NCBI GenBank assembly: GCA_036524155.1 | Contig: DATDCV010000723.1 | Span: 1-19,266 of the forward strand | Source of the DNA: DATDCV01 sp036524155 | GTDB lineage: Bacteria > Verrucomicrobiota > Verrucomicrobiia > Limisphaerales > UBA8199 | Length of the DNA stretch: 19,266 nt | Direction: 5' to 3' | In this document: in pieces, positions 1 through 6,206 of the stretch | How positions within the stretch are numbered: position 1 is the stretch's first letter | How the letters are laid out: every line of letters begins with the position of its first letter | Position numbers and translations under genes: made by a program | The notes under the pieces: model-generated | Told to the model about the DNA's origin: nothing | Databases searched by the model: none | What the model saw: only the letters and a program-made list of their open reading frames with translations

Positions 1-1
1 C

Positions 2-376
2 GTCCGCTCGTTCTCGGAAATGACCTACTTCTCGGCGCTTTCCTGGATGCGTTTGGGCCGAGAGGCTTCCGGCCGAAAAATGCTGGCTGGGCTGTTAGCC
101 TACGCGCGCATGCTGGCAGGGACACCGGCAAAGATCGATTATTTCGCGACCTCCCTGCCAACGATGCTGTTCTTCGCTGACGACCTGCAGCTCCGCCAGA
201 AGACGACCGCGCTCTTCCTGCAGGCTCAGGCTCACCTGGGCCTGCGAAGGAAAGCAAAAGCCACAGCACTGCTTCGCGCAGTTCTTCGGCGGGACCCGAA
301 TCATGCGTTAGCTGCCGACCTGCGCCGAGAACTGCGACCGCCGCGCTGGATCACGCGGCACGAGCCAAAGTGTTGA
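2..376 (+). CDS. C-terminal fragment of a DUF5107-type TPR protein (left-edge partial)
   Basis: The reading frame is open to the left edge, so only the last 124 codons are visible; the ATG at 20 is internal. The visible part is helical and TPR-like, with alternating Ala/Leu-rich helices and a closing stretch around LLRAVLRRDPNHALAADLRR that has the usual TPR packing residues. The segments LLAYAR and KIDYFATSLP resemble the C-terminal TPR region of large bacterial DUF5107 proteins, which combine a beta-sandwich domain with TPRs. Their biochemical role is not established, although carbohydrate-related functions have been suggested from gene context. It ends convergently with the next gene, overlapping it by 26 nt. 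The family call comes from recognising the tail only, so moderate confidence is appropriate. Confidence 0.65.
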   Translation, partial: VRSFSEMTYFSALSWMRLGREASGRKMLAGLLAYARMLAGTPAKIDYFATSLPTMLFFADDLQLRQKTTALFLQAQAHLGLRRKAKATALLRAVLRRDPNHALAADLRRELRPPRWITRHEPKC

Positions 377-623
377 TGGTGCCGTAGTTGCTGTGCTCGG
401 GTTCCACCGCCGTCAAGCCTACAGGAAAGACGACCTTGTGTCCCGATTCACTGTGCAGGAGGACCACCTCCATCTTGCTGAGCCGCTCCTGGCGATTATA
501 AAGCAGGGCTTCGGCAACGCTATTAAAGCGGAGCTGGGGCGGCGGACCTCCGACCCACCTGCCTCGTCCGGCGTAATAGAGCTTCGATTCCTTATTGCGC
601 AGGTGCACTATCATAGTCCCCAT
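351..623 (-). CDS. Small conserved-looking protein of unknown function (90 aa)
   Basis: I do not recognise a family. The start is placed at the ATG at 623 (MGTMIVHLRN...). The frame stays open to 767, but the extra N-terminal part is Pro/Arg-rich, overlaps the upstream gene and looks like noncoding DNA. Within 351-623 the third codon positions are mostly G or C, as in the neighbouring real genes, which supports true coding. The core is a compact mixed alpha/beta sequence: a beta-like start, a Tyr-Tyr-Ala-Gly-Arg-Gly-Arg-Trp turn, a helix containing ALLYNRQERL, then two Val-rich strands. It has no signal peptide or membrane segment. It lies 86 nt downstream of another unknown gene on the same strand and may share its transcript from the epimerase. 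Its 3' end overlaps the convergent TPR gene. Confidence 0.55.
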   Translation of the reverse strand: MGTMIVHLRNKESKLYYAGRGRWVGGPPPQLRFNSVAEALLYNRQERLSKMEVVLLHSESGHKVVFPVGLTAVEPEHSNYGTINTLARAA

Positions 624-709
624 CAACCTACCAATGACGGTCTGGGGTGGAAGTAGGGTGTTTACCCCAGTGACAGGGCCTGCTCTGTGCGCGACGCGCG
701 CTGCCGAAC

Positions 710-1321
710 TCACCTGCCGGGCGAGTCGTGGTGAGGGTGGTGGCGGGTTTCGAAGATCTGCCCCCAAACATGCAGCAACCTCAACGCGTAATGCTCGTAG
801 GCAGTGAGCACACGCCCATGCGCCAGGATTTCGTGCACACCCCTAAGGTGTAAACAGAAATCCAGGTCATGGAGAGGGCGGTCCCGGACGATGCGGTTTT
901 TCCAACGATCTTCGTCGGCGATCTCTTCCACCTGGTTTGGTCCCCCTGGGCGAAAGGCTATCCCCCACTCCGGACGGAAAAAATAGCCTCCCGGCTCCGT
1001 CTTGCCCTGGAACCAGGCGTCGCACAGCAACACGCAGACCGACCTTTCGCGGCAGGAGCCGATCCGGTAAAACACGATCGGCGCGTCAAACTCCAGGAAA
1101 TGGTAGAAGGCGATACGTTCGGCATCCGGCGGTGGCGGCGTGATGACAGTCTGGAAGCCGAGCCGGAACCCGGCCGGGTTGGCGGGATCTTTTTCAAAGC
1201 ACAGGTTTTCGTCGAAAACCCAAATGAGCTCGCTTGGCAGGAACCGTTCCTGGAGGAACTTCTTCCAGGCCTCGAGCGCGTCTTTGAAAGTCGGCCGGGT
1301 GATCGATGCGGGTTTTGACAT
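710..1321 (-). CDS. Hypothetical cytoplasmic protein (203 aa) next to the epimerase
   Basis: I do not recognise a domain. The start chosen is the ATG at 1321 (MSKPASITRP), which begins 5 nt after the epimerase stop; an in-frame upstream start at 1351 would run back into the epimerase. The protein is rich in Trp, Phe, Tyr and acidic residues, with WKKFLQERF and YHFLEFDAP segments, and has no signal peptide or membrane helix. It looks like a soluble, folded protein. A His-rich tail (RHHPHHD) ends it. The near-abutting position makes co-transcription and possibly translational coupling with the epimerase likely. That suggests a link to nucleotide-sugar or surface-glycan work, but this is context only. 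Coding status is well supported by codon bias and by a composition unlike antisense frames. Confidence 0.7.
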   Translation of the reverse strand: MSKPASITRPTFKDALEAWKKFLQERFLPSELIWVFDENLCFEKDPANPAGFRLGFQTVITPPPPDAERIAFYHFLEFDAPIVFYRIGSCRERSVCVLLCDAWFQGKTEPGGYFFRPEWGIAFRPGGPNQVEEIADEDRWKNRIVRDRPLHDLDFCLHLRGVHEILAHGRVLTAYEHYALRLLHVWGQIFETRHHPHHDSPGR

Positions 1322-1326
1322 GGTCG

Positions 1327-2280
1327 TTAACTCGATGTGTGATTGAACCACTCGACGAAGCTGGGGATGCCTTGCTCGAGGGTGAATTTCGGCGCGTAGT
1401 TCAGTTTGTTTCGCGCCTTGGCAATATCGGCACAGGTCAGTGGGACGTCCCCGGGCTGCGGAGGCTGCCGGGTGATTACTGCTTTCTTCCCCAAGGCGCT
1501 TTCGAGCACCTCGACCAGCCGATGCAGAGCTATGGTTTGGGACTCACCCAGGTTGAAGATCTCGTATCCGAATTCCCGGGTGGTCGTGGCGATGATGCCT
1601 TCGAGAATATCGTCGATGTAGGTGTAATCCCGGGCAGTGTGGCCGTCGCCGAAGACGGGAATGGGTTTGCCGTCGCGGATCAGCCGCGCGAATTTGTGGA
1701 TCGCCAGGTCCGGCCGCTGGCGCGGACCGTAAACGGTGAAAAAGCGCAGCATGACCACATCCAGGCCGTAGACGTGGTGGTAAACGTGGCCCAGGGCTTC
1801 GCAGGCCAGTTTGCTGGCGGCATAGGGGGAGATCGGGTTGAAAATAGGGTCGCTCTCAGAAAACGGCACCTTTGAGTTGATGCCATATACCGAGGAGGAA
1901 GAAGCCAAAATGAGCTTCGGCACGCCATGCCGGCGGGCAGCTTCGAGAATGTTGACCGTTCCCTCGACATTGACACGTTGATAAAGCGCCGGTTCCTCGA
2001 GGCTCGGGCGCACGCCCGCTCGTGCCGCCAGGTGGATGATCTGGTCAAACCTAACGCTGGCGACCAGGCCTTCGACGGTGTCGCGGTCCGTCAGGTCACC
2101 CTGGACTAATTCGAAGGGCCGGCCCAGCGCCTGGATGTCCCGGATGTTGCGGCGTTTGATTTGGGGATCGTAAAAAGCGTTCAGATCGTCGAGGGCCCAC
2201 ACCGAATGCCCGGCCCGCAACAATCGCTCGCAAACGTGCGAGCCAATGAAACCCGCGCCGCCTGTCACCAGAAAATTCAT
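1327..2280 (-). CDS. NAD-dependent nucleotide-sugar epimerase, UDP-glucuronate 4-epimerase-like
   Basis: This is an extended short-chain dehydrogenase/reductase of 317 aa, a usual length for GalE-type epimerases. The N-terminus carries the NAD-binding Gly motif TGGAGFIGSH (residues 6-15). The catalytic set is visible: a Ser run ASSSSVYG near 126-133 and the YxxxK pair Tyr143/Lys147 in SPYAASK. The stretch DDLNAFYDPQIKRRNI (31-46) and the TVYGPRQRPDLA motif are typical of UDP-glucuronate 4-epimerases, which interconvert UDP-glucuronate and UDP-galacturonate for capsule or LPS sugars. Substrate cannot be fixed from sequence, and UDP-glucose or UDP-GlcNAc epimerase remains possible. It acts in the cytosol. 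It is divergent from nth and is followed within 6 nt by an unknown gene. No strong Shine-Dalgarno precedes it. Confidence 0.9.
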   Translation of the reverse strand: MNFLVTGGAGFIGSHVCERLLRAGHSVWALDDLNAFYDPQIKRRNIRDIQALGRPFELVQGDLTDRDTVEGLVASVRFDQIIHLAARAGVRPSLEEPALYQRVNVEGTVNILEAARRHGVPKLILASSSSVYGINSKVPFSESDPIFNPISPYAASKLACEALGHVYHHVYGLDVVMLRFFTVYGPRQRPDLAIHKFARLIRDGKPIPVFGDGHTARDYTYIDDILEGIIATTTREFGYEIFNLGESQTIALHRLVEVLESALGKKAVITRQPPQPGDVPLTCADIAKARNKLNYAPKFTLEQGIPSFVEWFNHTSS

Positions 2281-2378
2281 GCTTGTACTTGCTGAATCAG
2301 CCCAAGCCGGCGGCGAATGTCAAGCCCTTGCGCCTGGCGCTTGCGAGGGTGGGCAGAGCCACGTAGGCTGAGTTCGCC

Positions 2379-3038
2379 ATGCCTCGCGAATCGAATGATG
2401 TCAAGACTGCCCGCCTTCGGAAAATTACCGCCGGCCTCCGGAGAACGTACCCGGATGCACATTGCGAACTGAATTTCTCCAACCCGCTCGAGTTGCTGAT
2501 CGCGACCATTCTCTCCGCCCAGTGCACCGACAAGCGGGTAAACCTGGTCACGGCTGAGCTGTTCAGGAAGTATCCCTCCGCAGCCGCGTATGCGTCCGCG
2601 CCCGCCGCCGAACTCGAACGAGCCATCAAGAGTACGGGTTTCTTCCGGAACAAGACCAAAAGCATTCGGACCTGCTGCACCGCCCTGGTGGAAAAACACG
2701 GCGGGGCGGTGCCCGGAACGATGGAGGAACTGATTGAATTGGGCGGAGTTGGACGCAAAACGGCCAACGTCGTTCTGGGCAACGCTTTCAACGTCAACGT
2801 CGGCATCGTCGTGGACACCCACGTCGCGCGGCTTTCGCGACGGCTGGGCCTGACGCGGCAGACGGACCCGGCCAAAATCGAAGATGACTTGATGCGGCTG
2901 GTCCCGCGCGACCAGTGGACCCAGTTCAGTCATTGGCTCATCTGGCATGGGCGCCGCCGCTGTTACGCGCGCAAGCCCGATTGTGCCGGTTGCGAAATAC
3001 AGTCCCTCTGTCCGCGGGTCGGCGTCAGGAACACATGA
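2379..3038 (+). CDS. nth: Endonuclease III, DNA glycosylase/AP lyase
   Basis: Endonuclease III removes oxidised pyrimidines from DNA and cleaves the resulting abasic site in base excision repair. The 219-aa length fits the family (about 211 in E. coli). The helix-hairpin-helix is LIELGGVGRKTANVVLG, with the catalytic Lys at residue 127. The catalytic Asp is residue 146 in VVDTHVARLSRRLG. The C-terminal iron-sulfur loop is intact: Cys195, 202, 205 and 211 give the C-x6-C-x2-C-x5-C spacing of the [4Fe-4S] cluster. LLIATILSAQCTD (39-51) is the usual N-terminal helix. The ATG at 2379 gives a normal N-terminus. It overlaps the next gene by ATGA, so the two are probably translated together. Confidence 0.95.
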   Translation: MPRESNDVKTARLRKITAGLRRTYPDAHCELNFSNPLELLIATILSAQCTDKRVNLVTAELFRKYPSAAAYASAPAAELERAIKSTGFFRNKTKSIRTCCTALVEKHGGAVPGTMEELIELGGVGRKTANVVLGNAFNVNVGIVVDTHVARLSRRLGLTRQTDPAKIEDDLMRLVPRDQWTQFSHWLIWHGRRRCYARKPDCAGCEIQSLCPRVGVRNT

Positions 3039-3724
3039 CTCGGCCGGAATGGTTGTTGGTTCAGTCGGGCGCCGGCCATTACGACTTCAACATGGCGCTC
3101 GACGAGGCGTTGTTGGAATCGATGCCAACACTGGGCCGGCCAACGCTGCGGTTTTACGGGTGGATCGAGCCGGCGGCCTCCTTCGGCTACTTTCAACGAT
3201 ACACGGAGGTGGAGAATCTCACACCGTTGCGGCCGTTGGTGAGGAGACCTACGGGGGGTGGCATCGTCCCGCACAAGGACGACTGGACTTACAGCGTCGC
3301 GTTCCCGCCGGCACACGAGTGGTACTCAGTACCCGCCGTCGAAAGCTATCGTCGTGTGCATCAGTGGATTCACGACGCTTTCGGCCTGCTGGGCATCCCG
3401 ACGGAGCTCGCCCCGGCTACCCGCCAGACGCAGCCCGGCCAGTGTTTTGCCGGCTTCGAACGTTTTGACTTGCTACGGCAAGGGCGAAAAATTGCCGGCG
3501 CGGCCCAACGCCGCCGCCGGGACGGCCTCCTCATCCAGGGCTCCGTCCAACCGCCCGGGAGTGTGGTCGCGCGTTCCTCCTGGGAGCGGGCGATGCGCCG
3601 GGTCGCCGAGGAGCAGTGGAGCATCAGGTGGCAGGATCTCCAGGTCGAGGGACCGCTCTGTTCCCGCGCCCGGGATCTCACCCGGGCAAAGTACTCTCAA
3701 CCGGCCTATAACCAGCGGCGTTGA
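3035..3724 (+). CDS. Lipoate-protein ligase A / octanoyltransferase LipM family protein
   Basis: This is a 229-aa member of the BPL/LplA/LipB fold, which attaches lipoate or octanoate to a lysine of lipoyl-domain proteins (2-oxoacid dehydrogenases, GcvH). The family motif RRPTGGGIVPH is at residues 70-80, and the loop GRKIAGAAQRR carries the Lys at 152 that usually contacts the acyl group. A Cys at 137 in QCFAGFERFDLL sits where LipM-type octanoyltransferases have their catalytic cysteine, and the chain is short, without the C-terminal accessory domain of E. coli LplA. I therefore lean towards LipM, but a ligase is not excluded. The start is the ATG at 3035 in the ATGA overlap with nth, preceded by AGGA at 3027-3030. 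The frame is open further upstream only because it runs through nth. Confidence 0.85.
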   Translation: MTRPEWLLVQSGAGHYDFNMALDEALLESMPTLGRPTLRFYGWIEPAASFGYFQRYTEVENLTPLRPLVRRPTGGGIVPHKDDWTYSVAFPPAHEWYSVPAVESYRRVHQWIHDAFGLLGIPTELAPATRQTQPGQCFAGFERFDLLRQGRKIAGAAQRRRRDGLLIQGSVQPPGSVVARSSWERAMRRVAEEQWSIRWQDLQVEGPLCSRARDLTRAKYSQPAYNQRR

Positions 3725-3750
3725 CCCGGGTTGAACCTCGGTTTGTATCG

Positions 3751-3850
3751 CCTTAGTCTTGGGTCGGAGCGCCGAGTTGTACTCGGCTTAAGCGAGCCGA
3801 CGGCCCCTTGTAAGCCGAGTACAACTCGGCGCTCCGACTCAACACTGAGG
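3751..3850. repeat. Long inverted repeat (40-bp arms, 20-nt loop), MITE- or REP-like
   Basis: The left arm is 3751-3790 and the right arm 3811-3850. The inner 28 bp of each arm (3763-3790 and 3811-3838) pair perfectly. Over the full 40 bp there are three differences, two of which become G-U pairs in RNA. The loop is 3791-3810. Ten-base direct repeats (ACCTCGGTTT at 3735-3744 and 3855-3864) flank the structure, as a target-site duplication would. It fills most of the gap between the lipoyl gene and the MFS gene. There is no T-run after the stem, so a standard intrinsic terminator is unlikely, although such a hairpin could still stop or protect transcripts. A non-autonomous mobile element or a dispersed palindromic repeat is the best guess; a second copy was not found in this window. 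Confidence 0.75.
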
Positions 3851-3915
3851 GGGTACCTCGGTTTACGGATTTCAGGTTTCCTTCGCCCCCTGACCGTATA
3901 TGTTGCCCCTCGCAC

Positions 3916-5208
3916 ATGTCAGATGTTGGGGCCACACCCGATCCAGCGACGCCGCCGTTGAAACTCGTCAACGATCCGTACGCCGTGCTACGGAATCGTG
4001 ATCTCGTGCTGTACCTGATCGGCCGGTTCGCTTCCTCTCTCGGACAGCAAATGCTGACGGTGGCTGTCATGTGGGAACTCTACGAGCGGACCAACCGGGC
4101 GCTGGCGCTGGGCCTGGTGGGTTTGACGAACATGGTGCCGATGGTTCTTTTCACGCTCCCCGCGGGCCACACCGCCGACAACTACAGCCGGAAACGTATC
4201 ATCATTTTGATGACGTTCGCCATCGCTTGCGCGAGCATTGGCCTCACTTTCATTTCGGCGCTGCGCGCGCGGGACCTCTGGATTTACGTTTGCCTGTTTG
4301 TCATCGGGACCGCTCGCACATTCCTTTGGCCGGCCAGTTCCGCCTTCCTGCCGCACCTGGTTACTCGCCAGGATTTTTCGCGCGCCGTGACTTGGAGCAG
4401 CGGCAGTTTCCAACTGGCGTCCGTTTTGGGCCCGGCCGCCGGCGGCGCGTTGATCGCGCTGACGCATCACAAGGCCGCTCCGGACCCCGCCAGCGCCGCG
4501 CCGGTTTACGCCGTCAACGCCGTCGCGGCATTTTTGTGCCTGTCGCTGGTTAGCCTGGTTCGCCGGGACCATATCGTGGCGGTGAAGGAAAAAATGACAT
4601 TCCGAAGCCTGGTAGCCGGGATCAACTTCGTGTTTGGCAGCCCGGTCATCCTGGGCACCATCACTTTGGATCTCTTCGCGGTGCTGCTGGGCGGCGCCAC
4701 CGCCCTGCTGCCGATTTTTGCCAAAGATATTCTCCATACCGGCCCTTCGGGCCTGGGCTTTTTGCAGGCCGCGCTGCCGATGGGCTCGTTGCTTTGCGCA
4801 TTGGTGCTGACGCACCGGCCGCCGCTGCAGCGAGCTGGCCGCAGTCTCTTGTTCGCTGTCGCGATTTTCGGGCTCTCGACCATCCTTTTCGGGTTTTCCC
4901 GGTCGTTTTGGGTGTCCTATCTCGCTTTGTTCACCTGCGGCCTGGTGGATTACGTCAGCGTGGTCGTCCGCCACACCCTGGTTCAACTGCTGACGCCTGA
5001 CGAAAAACGCGGGCGCGTTTCAGCCGTCAACAGCCTGTTCATCGGCACGTCGAACGAGTTGGGCGCTTTTGAGTCCGGTCTGGTGGCGAATTGGTTCGGC
5101 CCGGTCGTGTCCGTCGTCTCGGGCGGCATCGGCACCATCCTCGTGGTGATCGCCGTGGCGCTAAAGTGGCCTGAGATTCGCAGATACGGCCGGCTGGATG
5201 CAGGGTGA
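3916..5208 (+). CDS. Major facilitator superfamily exporter (EntS / MFS_3-like)
   Basis: The product has 430 aa and about 11-12 hydrophobic segments, the size of a 12-TM MFS carrier in the inner membrane. The cytosolic loop between helices 2 and 3 shows the MFS motif-A pattern (AGHTADNYSRKR, near residues 83-94). The segment LLGGATALLPIFAKDIL followed by GPSGLGFL is typical of the MFS_3 group, which includes enterobactin exporter EntS and drug or metabolite efflux carriers, so export of a small molecule is more likely than uptake. The substrate cannot be told. The N-terminus up to about residue 30 is cytosolic. The ATG at 3916 lacks a clear Shine-Dalgarno. A possible -10 (TATATG) lies at 3897-3902 without a good -35. 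The upstream palindrome separates it from nth and the lipoyl gene. Confidence 0.88.
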   Translation: MSDVGATPDPATPPLKLVNDPYAVLRNRDLVLYLIGRFASSLGQQMLTVAVMWELYERTNRALALGLVGLTNMVPMVLFTLPAGHTADNYSRKRIIILMTFAIACASIGLTFISALRARDLWIYVCLFVIGTARTFLWPASSAFLPHLVTRQDFSRAVTWSSGSFQLASVLGPAAGGALIALTHHKAAPDPASAAPVYAVNAVAAFLCLSLVSLVRRDHIVAVKEKMTFRSLVAGINFVFGSPVILGTITLDLFAVLLGGATALLPIFAKDILHTGPSGLGFLQAALPMGSLLCALVLTHRPPLQRAGRSLLFAVAIFGLSTILFGFSRSFWVSYLALFTCGLVDYVSVVVRHTLVQLLTPDEKRGRVSAVNSLFIGTSNELGAFESGLVANWFGPVVSVVSGGIGTILVVIAVALKWPEIRRYGRLDAG

Positions 5209-5366
5209 AAGGCAGGACGCGTGGCTGTGGGAACGCACGCAGACTGCGCTTGTTCGGCCGCTCTCGATTTAGTATGGATAGCACAGTTCCCGGTGCCCCA
5301 CAGCGACTGGGGCGATGCGGACGGGAAAATGAACCTGCGGGAATTCGAGACTGGACTCATCGGAAA

Positions 5367-6131
5367 GTGACGACCTCGTTGCCCGAACAACTCTGCCAGT
5401 CAAAAGAGGCCGGAACGTGGTTCAGCGCCACGCATTGGAGCGTGGTACTGGCCGCTGGCCACGGCGACGCCGCCTGCCGCCAACAGGCCCTCGAGACCCT
5501 GTGCCGGACTTACTGGCAGCCGATCTACACCTGGCTTCGCTGCTCCGGTCATGATGTTCCCGATGCCCAGGACCTAACCCAGGGCTTCTTCGCGCACCTG
5601 CTCGCCGCAGGCGCTTTCTCCGGCTTGGGTGCTGAAAAAGGTAAATTCCGGTCATTTCTGTTGAAATCCCTCCAGCATTTTCTCGCGGATGAACGGGACC
5701 GCTGCGGCGCGGCCAAGCGAGGAAGCGGCTCAGCTTGTCTTCCGCTTGATGAGCAGGCTGCCGAGGCCCATTATCTGGAGGAGGCAAACAGCGGACGAAC
5801 TCCAGAGGCCTCGTTCGACCGCCGCTGGGCGCTGCTGCTGCTCGATCGGGCGTTCCTCGCGTTGCAGCAGGAGTTCCTGGCTTCCGGACGAACCGAGCAG
5901 TTCACGGAGTTGGCTGTATTCCTGGCGGCCGAGGGTGGCGCCCAGGAGTACGCCGACGCCGCAAACAGACTGCGCATGACACCCGGGGCAGTGGCGGTGG
6001 CTGTGCATCGTCTTCGCGCCCGCTATCGTGACTGTATTCGCGGAGAGATTGCGCAGACCGTCAACTCGGCGGCGGAGGCGCGGGAAGAAATGCGTTATTT
6101 ATTGGAAGTTCTATGTAGGGACCCCATTTGA
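5367..6131 (+). CDS. ECF-type RNA polymerase sigma factor of the PVC Ser/Thr-kinase-linked kind
   Basis: A 254-aa sigma-70-family protein. Near the N-terminus FSATHWSVVLAA (19-30) matches the usual opening of these factors. Region 2 follows, with LCRTYWQPIYTWLR and DAQDLTQGFFAHLL (66-79), then FRSFLLKSLQHFL. The C-terminal region-4 helix-turn-helix is YADAANRLRMTPGAVAVAVH followed by RLRARYRDCIRGEIAQTV. Planctomycetes and Verrucomicrobia carry many such factors beside membrane kinases, and the next gene here is one. The GTG at 5367 is chosen because third codon positions become GC-rich only from there and the length then fits. ATG 5274, or GTG 5205 overlapping the MFS stop, are alternatives. 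No anti-sigma gene adjoins, so the kinase may control it. DNA targets may be the two bipartite motifs described below. Confidence 0.85.
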   Translation: MTTSLPEQLCQSKEAGTWFSATHWSVVLAAGHGDAACRQQALETLCRTYWQPIYTWLRCSGHDVPDAQDLTQGFFAHLLAAGAFSGLGAEKGKFRSFLLKSLQHFLADERDRCGAAKRGSGSACLPLDEQAAEAHYLEEANSGRTPEASFDRRWALLLLDRAFLALQQEFLASGRTEQFTELAVFLAAEGGAQEYADAANRLRMTPGAVAVAVHRLRARYRDCIRGEIAQTVNSAAEAREEMRYLLEVLCRDPI

Positions 6132-6153
6132 AAACCCGCGGGAAGGACCTGTG

Positions 6154-6193
6154 TTTCTGTAATCTGACGACGGCTTTTCCTTTGTAATGGGTG
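6154..6193 (+). promoter_or_regulatory. Bipartite promoter-like motif, copy 1, ahead of the kinase gene
   Basis: Box 1, TTTCTGTAATC, is at 6154-6164 and box 2, TTCCTTTGTAA, is at 6177-6187, with 12 bases between. An identically spaced copy occurs at 8368-8401. Both boxes contain TGTAA, 25 bases apart start to start. Box 2 ends 19 bases before the kinase ATG, so if it acts as a -10 the transcript would start at about 6194 with a 13-base leader. I infer a promoter for the sigma factor encoded just upstream; an operator for another regulator is the alternative. Confidence 0.6.
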
Positions 6194-6206
6194 GCAGGGC
6201 TTCAAT

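Noticed and set aside
2295..2323. TTGACA (minus strand, 2323-2318) as a promoter for the epimerase
   Set aside because: The -35 is perfect, but at 17 bases the -10 position reads CTGATT, matching only two of six consensus bases, so I left it out of the features.
3988..4986. Minus-strand open frame of 332 codons opposite the MFS gene
   Set aside because: It is Gln/Arg/Glu-rich reverse reading of hydrophobic codons, a typical shadow of a membrane protein gene.
5205..5366. Longer sigma-factor start at GTG 5205 overlapping the MFS stop, or ATG 5274
   Set aside because: Third-position GC is low across this stretch and rises only after 5367, and the added residues do not resemble the family N-terminus.
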